A stretch of 64,000 bases of DNA from Cricetomys ansorgei. Lineage: Eukaryota; Chordata; Mammalia; Rodentia; Nesomyidae. The notes under the pieces were generated by a model that was not told where the DNA came from, made no database searches, and saw only the letters and a list, made by a program, of their open reading frames with translations. The stretch lies in NCBI GenBank assembly GCA_026225945.1, contig JAMJFZ010001134.1, forward strand, positions 372,001 through 436,000, in the 5' to 3' direction. Of the stretch, positions 37,640 to 50,010 are shown in pieces. The stretch's first letter is position 1. Each line of letters begins with the position of its first letter. Both the position numbers and the translations under genes were made by a program.

Positions 37640-37985
37640 AGATATCAGAGATAAAAGCCTGTCCTGCTTTCCTGTGGCACAAAAGCTATGGAAGCATGGG
37701 AGTTTCTGAGGATGGATGCCATTTTATGTATTGTGTGTGTATGTGTGTGTTTCTGTGTTTGTGTGCTAGGAGAAGTATTCAAAACAGTATGTGCTATGCA
37801 TTGTCTGAGTTTTAATCCTTGGGAGACTTCTGTCTTCTGAGTAGTAGCAGATAGCTCAAGGGGTAGATCTGATAGTGAGGGGAGATGCAAGGATCTGGGA
37901 GATATGGTGGGAGTGGGAAACATGTTTGGATGTATTATATGAGGTAATGAAAACAAATTAAATACTTGAAAAATGCAGTATGAAT
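37640..37985 (+). mobile_element. L1 3'-UTR-like fragment, sense
   Basis: The closing part (37880-37980), with a G-rich GGGAGTGGGAAAC segment, GGATGTATTATATGAG and then an A-rich AAATTAAATA tail, follows the pattern of rodent L1 3' ends. A TG tract (37732-37762) sits in the middle. No ORF2 remnant precedes it. Confidence 0.45.
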
Positions 37986-38219
37986 GTGGTCCAAAAAAAT
38001 GGTGTCAATAAAGATGAGAAAGTTTTTCTTTTCTACAAACTTTTATAATGAAACTAGATTCTGGTGGTAAACCCGGTTTACTTGTTCTGCATCAATTTTA
38101 AGTTTTATTTTCTAAATCTTTGCTAAAACAAAAAGAAGAAATATACAAATACCAAATTCACTGAATTGCACCTTGCTGCTTGGGTTCAGTTCCTCTAATA
38201 AAGGAGGATATCTGGGCAT

Positions 38220-39060
38220 ATAAGGAACTTGTTTTTATTTGAGATGGGAACAGCTGAGTAAGGTAAAAGCACAAGAATGTTGTTTAGTCTCCAGTCTGGT
38301 GGTATTGGAGCAAGAAATATATCTAAGAGCTCATCAATTTAATGAATGGCATAGTAATGCATCAACTTGGTTGTATGATATACTAGTGTTTGTAGGTAAA
38401 AGTGTGATTAGAAAAATAAATAGTTCCCATCTCATAAAGAAATATGTTCTGTGGATAATCTAAAGACGTATACACTGATGTGTCATGAGTAGGTGGGGTC
38501 TTAGTAGCACTATGAACAGTAGTAGATTGTGGTAACCTGTGAGATCATAATGGTTGTCTGGAAAACCCAGTGAGATTCTTCTGGTCCCTTCTCATCTGGA
38601 CAACAAAAATGGGACAGGTAAGATGTAATGTTTTCTTTGGTTATGTTACTTTTCAAGATCTGTGTCCTCTACATGTTTTCATTTCAGTATGTGCTGGTGG
38701 TGATTCTTCTATTCAAGCCACAGCCCAAGCACTGGAATCTGTCCTGGAGCTGGCAGTAGAACCCAAGGTAGGGATACCTGATGGCATAGGTATAGTCTGT
38801 GGAAAAGCTAATAAGTATGGAGTAGGAAGCTAAGATGTCCATAACAGGGTGAGTTTTATATTGGGTACATTTCTACAACAAGATTTGAAGCTATTCCTTA
38901 GATTAGTTCCTTGTTATGGAGATAGTCATTCCTTCTTGTATGGAAGCTGCTCAACTTCTTCTATCTGAATGTCTCTAAAAGCCTGAATTCACAATGTCAT
39001 TACCACATGAGAAGACTGCACTGTGGCTCACAATTGAGACTGGTGTCCCAATGACCTAGG
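38220..39060 (+). repeat. Unclassified dispersed repeat, copy I
   Basis: Three segments occur in order: X (38220-38395), P (38395-38560) and Q (38560-39060). P and Q recur at 43346-43985, and X, P and a short part of Q recur at 44330-44790, all in direct orientation. Landmarks are GTCATGAGTAGGTGGG in P, and GAGCTGGCAGTAGAACCCAAGG and CATAACAGGGTGAGTTTT in Q. The frame at 38570-38833 is not kept in copy II. It might be the body of an old retroelement; no family recognised. Confidence 0.6.
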
Positions 39061-40100
39061 AGGGTCCTTTATCAATATTAAAGTCAGGGTGTTGTAGTTG
39101 CGTGTTGAAAAATCTTAATTTTGCCTCCGTGCCCTGAGTCATTGTTTTTTTTACTGAGGTTTCTGGACTCTATTTCTGCTAAGAATTGGTTCCATTTCCT
39201 CTATTGATGTTGTCTGGAGTTATTAAAATTGGAGTCATTCCAAGTAGCTAGTGTCTCAGTTACTTTGATATAAGAATGCTGTACAACCTTTAATACTACC
39301 TCCCTCCCATTTATTCTCTCTGGGAGATTCAGATCTTGCCAGAATCTCTTGCCAGACTGTGTGATCAGTTGAGATTGATTTGGTGGGCAGTAAATTGAGG
39401 TTTTGTTCAGAGGAGGGACCAGTATGTGGCTGTAATTTCAATCCATCATGGGATTCTACATAAATTAATGTAGTGAGCCAGATTGTTTTAGTGATGCACA
39501 ATTTTTCTGGTTTTCACATCAGAGCATGAGATGAAGGGAGACTGCTTCCTCTATGATAGGACATGTGGACATTTTATCTTAAGATTTCTAAGGAATTTAA
39601 TACATAGTGACCTTCTTGTTTTGTTCAGTCTCCCGAGGCCAGGAAGTATCTAAAATACCTTACCAAGTACATGAGAAAACACAATCTCTCAAATCCATTG
39701 TTATCCCTGTCAGAACTGATGTACAAGAGTAGCAGCCTAGTGATAGTGTTTTTATTCATGTTGGACAGAAATAGAAAATTGGGGCATTTGGAAGCCCAGG
39801 GACCAACCTGTTCTGAGGTTGGGAAAATGAATCCATGATATTCTGGAAGGCAGGAGCCACACTGCTATCACAGCTCTTTGAAAGGAGTGCCCTATATTAA
39901 GTTATCCTATCATTCAGGAAGTCAGGCATCACACAGCTCCGGCAGCTTTGAGACAGGGAAATCTTCCCCACCTGAGGTGGAATTTTCCAATGTAACAACT
40001 CCTCTCAGCTCTGCTCTGAGGGGAGAACTCCCCTGGTGTAGCAGCTCCAAAGAGATATCCTAACCTCACCTAACTGAAATGTTCAAACTGAGTTGATGTG
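39061..40100 (+). repeat. Probable continuation of the dispersed repeat (segment Z) and unassigned DNA
   Basis: 39480-39810 resembles 44810-45165. Both have a GAAGGGAGACTGCTTCCTC/GGGTGGTCTGCTTCCTCC segment, an AGTCTCCCGAGGCC/GTCTCCTGAGGCATGC segment, and a later GGGCAT...GG segment. 39061-39480 has no clear counterpart. The open minus frame 39256-39501 has no recognised domain. Confidence 0.4.
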
Positions 40101-40196
40101 TTCTTCTCTGCTTCTTCTCTTCTCTTCTTTTCTCTTCTCTTCTCTTCTCTTCTCTTCTCTTCTCTTCTCTTCTCTTCTCTCTCTTCTCTTTTCTTC
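40101..40196. repeat. (TTCTC)n microsatellite
   Basis: Long pentanucleotide TCTTC array. The overlapping open frames on both strands at 40070-40307 are products of the repeat. Confidence 0.97.
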
Positions 40197-40639
40197 ACTG
40201 CTTCCTTTCTTGTCTCCTCTTCATGGCTGCCTCCACTTGGGAGAAAGGCCACAAGCCACAGTTGTGCTCCCTATGGAGTAGAGTACAGAGTGTTGCCCAT
40301 TATATAATGTCCCTGGGGTGAGGAGCATCTCAGAGTGACCTCTGACTGCAGACTTTTTTGCCCTTACTTGGCCAGCCAGGAGAGGGTGAAGTATCTTAGC
40401 TTAGAGCAATGTGTATTAGTTGAGTCACTTTGCTGATCTGCCAGGTTGGGTCCCCTCATCCAACTAGGAGTGGGGATCCTGATGATCCTATGGTGAGCTG
40501 TCCTGTGGTAATCTGAAGTCCCAGAACTCCCCAGCATAGCATAGCTAGACTTCCACAATGGGGAAATTTAGTAGCTGCACAGTGGTCATCTGGAAAATTT
40601 GGGTCTCATGGTGATCACAAGGGGGTGTGGCTTGTGACA

Positions 40640-41950
40640 GTGAATCCCTTGCAGAGTATGAAGTGAGCTAAGCAGCAGCTCCAAATGACAAAAATGTCCG
40701 AAGCCAGAGGTGGCACCTTCGGAGGAATCTCAGGGACAGGAGCGGTTGGTGAGTCATGGGCGCCCAATCATGCTCCAGCCTAATAGCCATGAATGCTTGT
40801 GAGAAGATCCATGGGTCAAGACCCATCTTGCAGAACGGGTAATAGGCATGGGGTGAGGGTCTTCTGCAGCCACTTCCTCCTGTGGGAATTGCTTTGCTGC
40901 CTCTTCCTTGGTGTGCTTGACAGGGATGCGGCCCACACATAGGCCTAGCAGGCAGTAGGGTGGATGTGTCCACGTGAGTCTGCTGGGCGGATCATGAAGG
41001 GCAGAGATGGAGCGCCTCTGCCACCCCCCTCCAGCTCAGCCGTCTTCCACTTATCAGGAAGTGGTTTTTAGTGGGTTCTGGCTGGGGCACTCAGGCTCAT
41101 TCTCCCCTGTCCACTGGATGCTGCTGCTCCTTGGTGGCTGGAACCCAAGCTCACATGGTGCCTTGCCCCAGCCTTGACCTGTGACTGGTTCCATCATCTC
41201 TTCCTGGATGCCTGTGAACAATTGCAGCCACTAGCCATCCAGATTTAGGCCAGCCGGCCCAGTTCCTCAAGAAGACCTCTTTCCTGAGTAGAGCCCCTCT
41301 CTTACTTTCTACTTGAAATGCTCTGGGCCCATTCAGGAACATGGCTGCCCATGGTGTCCATTGTGAGCTGGGTCCCCTTGGCACCCAGGGGTCACTGGCC
41401 TTGACTGAGCCCCTTTTGCCTTGCTCTGCTGGGTCTTCACAGGGTAGCATTGGTACGGAAGTCTTCTGAATTTAGGAACAGACTTCCTTGCTGACTTCTT
41501 GATGGCCTCTGACCAGGCTTCTTACCGGTGGTTGAAGTCCCGAGTTGGGAGACACCTTAATAGAATCCATAATGTTGGACCTAAGAGAAGAACTGAACAT
41601 TGGTTTGTTGAAAGTCAGAGGAGGTCAAAACTCTACAGTAGCAGGAAGCAAAACTTCTTGAACGTCATCATCCTCTCCATCATAGACAAACATTAGGTAC
41701 TACGATGGCAGAGAAAGCCTGGTCTAATAGGAATCAGTCACACTTCACATGTTGCTAAATTCCTCCAGCTGTGTTTAGCCCATAGGAGTTTACTTGGCTC
41801 CTTCAAAAAATTTCTGAAATGATGTGGTGGTCCTGATTTATCATAGGCATACATTAAAGGAGTGTATGATGGCAGGATGTTTCCACTGCAATATTTAAAG
41901 ACCTCACAGTCTTTTAGAATCTGAGCATTCATTCCCGTAGTTGGCAAAGA
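40640..41950 (-). pseudogene. Possible unidentified retrocopy or broken coding tract
   Basis: This is the most GC-rich part of the window, with several CpGs. The minus strand carries a chain of open fragments in shifting frames (41947-41738, 41450-41151, 40973-40668) with coding-like composition, but stops break any single reading. No domain or gene was recognised. Downstream on the minus strand lies a (GAGAA)n tract, which might have grown from a poly(A) tail; that is inference. It could equally be non-coding GC-rich DNA. Confidence 0.25.
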
Positions 41951-42334
41951 CCTTTATTTCCTAGTGGTGACCAGACATAAGCTAAGACCAAGGGAGTTAG
42001 CATTAGGCACCTGTCCTAATGGAACTCACCATAGATTGGAGAAGTAATTAATCACAGGCAGTGTAGGAAAAACACTTTCTACAAGTAGAGTGCTTGGGGA
42101 GTTGGAAGGAAAGAACAAAATAGACTATATTTATGAGTCAGTTTGGAGAGTAAGAAATCATAGAAGAATAATACTTACACAGTCAATCAGTTTGTTTCCA
42201 GTCATGGAGAATTAACCAGTGGCCTCATGAATGCAAGCATGTATATTCAGTGTGTTGACATTTTTTTTGAATTGCTATTGAATCAATTTAATTTAATTTA
42301 ATGGATGTTGCATTCTGTAACAGAATAGATTGTA

Positions 42335-42425
42335 AGAGGAAGACTTTTTTTTATTTTTTTTTTTTTTATTTGAACTCGGGATCTCATGTAGACCAACCTG
42401 GCCTTGAGCTTCTGTTAACTGGTTT
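42335..42425 (-). mobile_element. B1-like SINE fragment
   Basis: Poly-T run followed by GGGATCTCATGTAGACCAACCTGGCCTTGAG, the reverse complement of the B1 body. The head is missing, and the sequence runs straight into the unit end at about 42430. Confidence 0.55.
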
Positions 42426-42429
42426 GTGG

Positions 42430-42705
42430 ACTCCGTGCTGCATTGTTGATTGGCATAGATCATAGATATTCTAGAGCATTCCCTTTGGAGTTTTAAGCAG
42501 CTTTTATAACTTCCATGTGCCCATAACTTTGATTTGTATTTTAGGGAAGTACAATAGTGCAGCCCCTGCATTCTGTTACCCATAGGTCCTGAGCCTACCA
42601 GCGATATTTTCTTCTTCTTCCATCCCAACAGAGAACACCCTCACCCACTTGTATACCCATACAAGCTTGTTGGGATCCCCTGTAATGGACTACACCTAGA
42701 GAGCT
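42430..42705 (+). repeat. Right end of a 3-kb local unit (G, type 2-like)
   Basis: Contains the closing landmarks of the units: ATTCTAGAGCATTCC, the CCCATAGGTCCTGAGCCTACC segment and the CACCCACTTG...ACAAGC end, followed by CTAGAGAGC. It abuts antisense L1 at the same place as units B and F, so it is assigned to type 2. Confidence 0.65.
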
Positions 42706-43345
42706 ATTCCAGATCACTAAAGATGTAGAACATTTCTTTAAGTTTCTTTTCTTTAAGGATTTTGTTAAAGATTATATGGAATGTGCAGATTTCTTCCCAT
42801 AAAATGCCCATTTTTAGTATACCAGTCATACCAAAAAAGGAGCATGGGCTATCTTTCCATCCTGTGAGCTCTTCTTCAATTTCCATTGTCAAGGAAAAAT
42901 GTATTTATCGTTCAAGTCTTCCAATTGCTTGATTAGAGACACCCAATATATCTGGTGCTGTTTGTAGTTTTGTAAAGGTGTTGTTTCCCTGAATTCTTAC
43001 TCTGTCCATCTGTCATTTGTGTATATGGGGGGTAAAGACTTTTTAAGTTAATCTTGTAGTCAACCACCTCATTGAAGATGTTTATCCGCTAAAGTTTTTC
43101 CTTTTTAGAGTACTATTGAATATGTATGGAGAGACGGGACAACTGTTTCTTGTTCCAGATTTTAATAGAATTACTTTGACTCTCGCTCCATTTAATATGA
43201 TGGTGGCAGAGTTCATGCTGGAAATTTCCTGTATTATGTTTAGATATAGAATGCATCTCCAATCTCTCCAATAGGTTTATCATGAAGGGGTGTTAGATTT
43301 TGTCAAAAACTGTCTTAGGATCTAGTGACATGACATAATTGTGTG
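42706..43345 (-). mobile_element. Antisense L1 ORF2 fragment with internal deletion
   Basis: On the minus strand a segment around the AFDKI position (near 43300) leads through the polymerase region. An open stretch (42892-42750) resembles the ORF2 region after the polymerase core, with a W-K-D-PCS-F-G pattern. This jumps directly to the terminal GTTCTACATCTTTAGTGATC segment at the unit boundary. Relative to 29745-33650 roughly 0.8 kb of ORF2 is missing. It is inactive. Confidence 0.8.
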
Positions 43346-43985
43346 ATAGAAAAATAAATAGATATCAACTCATAAAGAGTCTTATAACCTGTGGAAAAAG
43401 TAAAGAAGTATATCCTTATATGTTATGAGTAGGTGGGATTTTAGAAGCACTAAGAACATTCTAGAACGTGAAAATATGTCAGATCATGATGGTTGTATGG
43501 AAATCCCAATGTGATTCTTATGTTGCTTTATCATCTGGCCAACAAGCATGAGGCAGCTGGAATGCTGGAATGGCTATGTTACTTTCTCAAGATTATTAAC
43601 ATCTACAGTCTTTCATTTCATTGTATGCTTGCATTGATTCTTCAAAACAAGCTATAGCCAAAGCCTTAGAAGGTATTCTGGAGCTAGCACTATAACTCAA
43701 GGCAGGAATACTTGATGACATATTCTATGCTCTGTGAAAACACAGATCACTATGTATTAGGAAGCTAAAGAAGTTCATAGCAGGGTGAGTTTTCCACTGT
43801 GTATATTTCTTCATGATTTGTAGCTATTTCTTAAATTAGTTCCAGGTTTAGGATATAGGTATTGGATCTAATATGGAAACTGCACAATATCTTCATCTGA
43901 TAGCATCTACAAGCCTGAATTCAGTGTCATTATCATGTGGGAAGAGTGATTACTTTGTGGCTCAAAGATGAGCAGATTAAGTGGT
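43346..43985 (+). repeat. Unclassified dispersed repeat, copy II
   Basis: Direct homologue of 38395-39060: AGAAAAATAAATAG, TATGAGTAGGTGGG, GGAGCTAGCACTATAACTCAAGG, CATAGCAGGGTGAGTTTT and AAGCCTGAATTCA in the same order. The left edge coincides with the end of the antisense L1 fragment, so this copy lacks segment X. Confidence 0.65.
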
Positions 43986-44329
43986 TTTTGTTCTGAATAC
44001 CACCAACTATCACAATAGTGAGGAGTAGACTAAATTCTCAGTAGTTAGGTGTTTTAGAAATGAAATGTACTCCCCACATGGTAAGTACAATATTCAAGGA
44101 ATCCAATTCTAAATATCTGTCCTTCTTAAAGTTTGCAAGGTACAATGGTGCTTTTGTTATTGTGACCGTGGAGGTAACTTTATATTTCATATGTGAGTGG
44201 GGGTGTGTATACATGTGGCTGTGTAAAATATATCTATGTCTTTGCTGGAAATAGAATTCAAACAATTAGTTTTTCTACAGATTTCCACCATGTTCATGTG
44301 ATTCACATCCTACACTGAGACAGATTGTG

Positions 44330-45165
44330 TTGATACTTTTTTCATTTGAGTTGAAAGAGGGTGAGTAATGCAGAAGCACAAGAGTGGTGTTGATCTCCAG
44401 TATTGTGGAGTGAGAACAGGAGAATCAGAATTATAGATAAGTGCCTAAACATCTATTCGTATATTAACTCATTTCTTTAAATTAAATGTGTGCATTACTA
44501 TATGCATAGTAGATAAATGTGTGGCAGTAAATGTCAAAAAAGCTACCACTCCTAGACAGTCTTATGCACTTTGGAAAATGTTAGTAAGTATAAATTGATG
44601 GGTCATAAGTATGTGGGTCCCTGTGGCATGCGGACCTGTATTTGATTGTGATAGACTATGAGATCATAATTGCTTAGCAACACAATGACATGCTCTGGGT
44701 CAAGTCTCATGGTCACAACAGGCATGGAGCTTTTGAGATGTAGTATTTCTTTTGCTCCTTTTACATTCCTAGGATAAATATTATAGGTGAAAAGCAACAG
44801 GTTATTCCTGGTGAAATATTGCCATAAATCAGAATTGTGTTGGTGAAGCACACACTGCTTTCTTTTCGATTTCTTTTCATTCCTTGAGATGAGGGTGGTC
44901 TGCTTCCTCCAAAACATGGCAATAGTCCATTATATCCTTGGGGATTTATGGTCTCATGACTCCATTAACCAGTGCCGTCTCCTGAGGCATGCAAAACTAT
45001 AGAATTCTTGTCCTAGTGGTATAAAATGACAGTTCCTAGTGTCCTCTGTAGTTTTGTTTAGCAGGAAGCAAAACAGGAATCAACCAGTAGTGCATATAGG
45101 GCATTGAAAAGGATAGGCATGCCTGGGGTCCTTGCTTGTCTTCCTAACAGAAAACTGAGGGATCT
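44330..45165 (+). repeat. Unclassified dispersed repeat, copy III
   Basis: X (AGAAGCACAAGAGTGGTGTTGATCTCCAG), P (GTCATAAGTATGTGGG, GAGATCATAATTG) and a shortened Q are followed by Z (44810-45165). It therefore resembles copy I with most of Q removed. Confidence 0.5.
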
Positions 45166-47789
45166 AAATTTGACAAAGACCCAATCACTGTTCCAAGCTT
45201 CTTTCTCTGACCTCTACGCTCATTGAAAGCACGTTTCTTAGAATACACACCACAAAATACATAATCCAACATTTGCAATCATCAGTCCTTCTTTACATTC
45301 ATACATTCTTATTTCATACTTCTTTCATATATCTATACCTCCTTAACAATTTCCCATTATCATTAATTTTTCACTCACTTATGATTTATTTCTTCCTCAT
45401 CTTTCATTTGCCTGTATTCCTTCTTTATTTCCTCATTTCTTTTTTCCTTTTTTGCATTTTTAAATGTTTTCCAATAGGAGAGCTATAATTTTACACTTCA
45501 TTCACCTACCTTTCTGACATTGCTTTTGAAAGAGAAACTCATGTATATTATTACCACAAGGAGTTAATAGAACTGTACTTTGATTTGCAGACTAGACATT
45601 ATGTACAGCTAAATGATGTGCATTATCCAAAAGTAAAAAGGCGTGTTATTATTCATGAGGAAAACTACAGAACAAGGACCTCCATTCAGGGATAGAAAGG
45701 AGCTTCAAAACCAATGAAATAGGAACAGTTTCTTTTTTGTGGAATACCTAGGAAATGGATGCCTGAAATACTCGATTCAATTGAATCTGATGTTACTAAA
45801 CTCCATCTTAGTCATGTTCCTCAGGAAGAATGCCAGGATCCAGATCAAGAAATCCCTTGAAACATCACTTTTTAGGTCATGTGTTCCTCCTTGGCAAGTT
45901 GCTCCCTAATTACAGGTGGAAGAATGTGTACCAAAGGACCTAATTGTAATGTAAAATAGAGACTGGGCTTCAGGAAGCTCCCAAATTACCGGGGAGCATT
46001 CATAACTTTTTCTTCATTTAGATTGGAACGCAAGCCTCAGAAGGTGAAGGAGAGGGAATATGCTATGTATGTTGCAGATGTAAATCAGCACCTCTCCTAC
46101 TTATCCCCTTAAATTTTAAACAAGAAACAAATATTGTTATATAGTAGAAGCCTCATAAAATCACAAGTCTGATGTGGAGCCTATTATGACACATGTTATA
46201 CAGTGCAATTATCACAGGCATGTGCTCTTATTAGTGTCATTTTCTAATCTTATTACTGTTCATATAAAATCATTCATTAATTGTAATCACTGGAGTGGAT
46301 GGAGGTAAAAATGTCCATGAAATGGCGAGTGACCATGCATATTGTGTATTTCCCCTATAGACAAAGCCATGCCACAAAATATACAGAAGACATTGGAAAA
46401 TGGAATTGTGTATGTAGTTGATGTAGTACAGTACATCTCTTACTTGTTCTCTTATTTTAGAACAAGGAGCGATGATTGGTCTTTGGCACATTCTCATGCA
46501 GCCACAACCATCCTCATGAGCCCAGAATAAATCTGGTTATCATGAAGAGATCACAGAATTAAGTACATTATTTAATCAGTAAAATTGGCTATTCTTGTGT
46601 CTGAGAATATTGGCTGATATTGGCAACTGTATGAACAGCATCTGTTCAGTGAAATCAATTCCGTACCCTTCTCCTTGTGAGAACTTGGAACACATCAAAA
46701 TATATACAGCAACACAGAGGCATGGGCACCCGCAGGCCAAAGGGTCAGTGGTTCGGAGGGAGTTCCCAGTGCTGTACTGCATGAGCAGGGGCAAGCCTGG
46801 AAGATAAAATTCCCAATCCCTTTGAGCAGACCTTAAAATATCTGTTCTTTCCTCTGGATGGAAAATGGTGTATTATCAAATTGTTCCCCTTGCCCTTTTG
46901 TCTCTCTTTCTTGCAAAGCCACATACAAGGAGCATTAAGTGAATGGGTTGCTTGAATAAAGGATTGGGTGAAAATATTGAGGGATAAATGTAGTCTAGTG
47001 GAGTGTTGATAAAATCCATGCCAGTTTTCACAACCCATAAAATACATAGGTAGCTCTGGTGTCAGCTAAGTACTAAGTCAGTACAAAACTAATTTCCTTT
47101 TAAAATATTAGGGTCTGTTGAACAAAATCCATGTGGTTTTCTGTCAGTGTGAATATTTTTGTCTCATCTATGTCATAAATGTGGATTTTATACCACTGGT
47201 TTTTTTTCTTTTAAGTAAAGTCATAAAATTGGTTTCAAAAAAGAGCTTTATTGAGTAAAATAGATTTCATCCTGTAATTTTTCACTTCTGGTGCAAGAAT
47301 GTCTTACTTTTACCATTTAGTTTGGCTTCTCTCAATTCCTAGCAGATTTCACTTCTTGTTACTTTTTTTAGAGAAATTACTAATTTGAAGATATAAAAAT
47401 TTTATTAAAATCAACAGTGATGCTAAAGGTTATGGAATGTTATTTAAACAAGATTATAAAATGTAAACTCAGTTAACCATTTTAACAAATTTATTTTTTA
47501 TTTGTTACAAACCATATGATTTTTATTACTAGGGCATATGTAAATAAATGGTACTTACTAATTGGATCTTGGATCATTGATTTCTGCGTTATGTGGAATT
47601 TTTATTTTTTATTATTTTAGGAAGAATAACTTTAGGTACTTCTTGAGGGAGGAAAACAGAGATAATCTTTATGAATTCATACAATGATGTTAACTTTGTA
47701 TTTGCAAATAGTATTTAGTATGATCTATAAACATTGTATTGATGAAATTCTGATTTAAATTTCCCTACAAAAGATAAATTTTCATTTTG
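45166..47789. other. Intergenic DNA, no gene recognised
   Basis: 45280-45480 is T-rich. 45800-45990 resembles 36930-37105. 46270-46810 is less AT-rich and has short frames on both strands without recognisable domains. 47100-47780 is AT-rich and featureless. Confidence 0.4.
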
Positions 47790-49135
47790 CTTGCTTTTTG
47801 AGAATCACTTAAATCCAGCCTATGCCTAAATCCATTGTCAAGAAGATTTGAGTTTTAGGTGTCCTTTCTTAATTCCCATTAGACTCAGAGCTCAGACCTG
47901 AATATCTGGAACCCTCAAAGGTACACACAGCTGCTTTCAGTTTTGGCCTATGTTTCATTAGGTAGAATGAATGGTGCTTCTTGGTTTGGTTGGGTCTGGG
48001 TAATTGCCTGGGAAGAGGAAAGATGTTGTGACAGACGTGGTTATAGCTCATAATGGTTCCCTGACAATGCCTAGGAGAATGATAGGGTGGGAATGCAAGC
48101 CCCGTGCTTGGTAGGCAAAGTGTCAGTAGACATATAAGGTTTCTCCTTTAGACCTGTCTTCCCCACAACAGGATCTTAGACAGCCTGTCACTTTAGGTGA
48201 AATTGGGTGCTTAGACCTTTATACTACATGTTGTGGTTGAAGCATGGCAGAATTCATCTAAACCCAGACAGAATGGCAGGTAAAGGATCCACTCTGGATC
48301 CATTGGTTTTTAGATTTAATGTTTTTGGCTCTTTCTCAACTTCCATCAGTCTTAGAGCTCACACCTAATCAATTGGAGACCTCATAGGTACACCTAGTAG
48401 ACTTGAACTCTGCCCTTTCTTGTCTGAGAGGTTTTTACCAGGAAGGAAAGCAGTTCTGAGTCTAGAGCCCCATTGAGATGGGAGGTTGTCTTTGGTGTGG
48501 TATCTGTTCAATTTCCCATGTGACCAGATATCTATGACACCACCAACTAGCTTCCCTACAGACCACCTTTAGCCTGAGGCTGTCTTGGCAGTCCTCTTTG
48601 ATCTCAAAGCTTGAATATCAGCAGGTTCAGTGAGAGTTAGCACACCCAATTCTTGCCTGAGAGCCTTAGTGGTTTTCCAGGTGGGCAGAGTCACGTAGAA
48701 TTCTCCAGGATCTCTGGGGAGTTCCAAGTCAAAATGTGCTGATGTTCCACAAAATGGCAATGTCCAGTCCTTGGTCCCCAGATCCTTTTTTTGTTTGTTT
48801 CTGAGAATGCTACTCTGTGGTACAGATTGCCGTGGGTTTTTTTGTAACATTCCTATGGACCTATACAACAACTTCTGTGTCCTCAGATTCCCTGAATGGA
48901 ATGAAGTATCTCATGGTAGAGAAATTGAGATGTCAGCCTATTCTGTGACCCACAGGTACTGAACTTATCACCCATAACCACCTCTACCTGCACCCCTGCC
49001 CTGAATCCTCTTACCTACTGGTATGCCGATACAAGCTTTCTACAATCCCTTGTAGTGGACTGCAATTAGAGAGTCATCTCTCTCCATGCCTGGCCTATAA
49101 GGTAAGCTGAAACTTGGATTCTACAGTCATTTTTA
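47790..49135 (+). repeat. Local repeat unit C' (type 3, 5'-truncated)
   Basis: Closest to unit D (56560-57790): both have GGTTTGGTTGGGTCTGGGT, the segment around ACAACAG...GACAGCCTG/GGCAACCTG, and a second copy of the CATCAG/CTCAGAGCTCA...GGTACAC block about 470 bases after the first. It ends with GGACTGCAATTAGAGAGTC like the other units. Confidence 0.65.
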
Positions 49136-50010
49136 AGTTTTCTGTTTTTTGTTTCTTGTTTTTGTTGTGTTGTTTTGTTATGTTTTGCTCAGGAAATTCC
49201 ATACAGAGTTGTCCGAGGGCGCAAGGTAGTTGACATTCTTGGTGCACTACTGTCATCAAGTGAAATTGTTTTGCAGGTCTGCCACCTGGTCCCTGTTTTT
49301 CAGTGGATATGCCCAGCACTTTCCTTGCTAGACAGTACTATCTCCAATTTCCTGCTAACCTGTTGGTCCAAGAGAGCTGTAGGGAAAAGCATAATCTAGG
49401 TGGGCCTGCCACACAATAGGCCTAGCACAACATGGTTTGGCTTGCTCCAAGCAGGAAGCATAGCCTCCCATGTCTTGAGGTTGCCACCTCAGGATTATGA
49501 GTATTTCTTTGCAAGGGAATTTGTATCTGTGAATGAATCTGGGTTGAAAAAGGGGAACATAATATACATGCCATTGTTCACTAGGCCACCCACAATCATT
49601 TGAACGATGCTTATCAGTAGCCCACAAACCTTACATCCAAGAACTACACAAGCTGAACATCATCACTTCAAGTCTGTGCCCAGTTTGCCTGAGCAACACA
49701 GCCTTTATTAAAGGTCCTATGTGTTTTATCAATTTTACTCCATCCCTACCATCCTCAATCCCTCCTTGCTCATCATTGTCTGTCTCCTATTCTCTCTGAC
49801 TTTTTCTTCTTTGTCCTCATTTCATTAATTTTTTGTCAGAAATTAGGATCTCTCTTAGCTTGGCTGCAGGTGGAGCTCAGGGATCATGACATGAGACAAT
49901 ATTTCTGCTCCAGAGCTGTATCCCTATCACTCTTAAAAGAGTTGTAGTGACGTGGACATATGCATCCTCCTTAAGGATAAAAGGAGAAATTAGCCCATGA
50001 TATTCTGTAT
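49136..50010 (+). repeat. Local repeat unit C (type 1, 3'-truncated)
   Basis: Starts like units A and E (ACAGAGTTGTCCGAGGGCGC, TTGGTGCACTACTGTCATCAAG) and follows them to the GACATATGCATCCTC segment (49959-49973). It then jumps into antisense L1 at about 50011. Relative to A-B-L1 this looks like one deletion of roughly 6 kb. Confidence 0.65.

Noticed and set aside
40070..40307. Serine/leucine/phenylalanine and lysine/arginine/glutamate-rich frames on both strands
   Set aside because: They are translations of the (TTCTC)n microsatellite.
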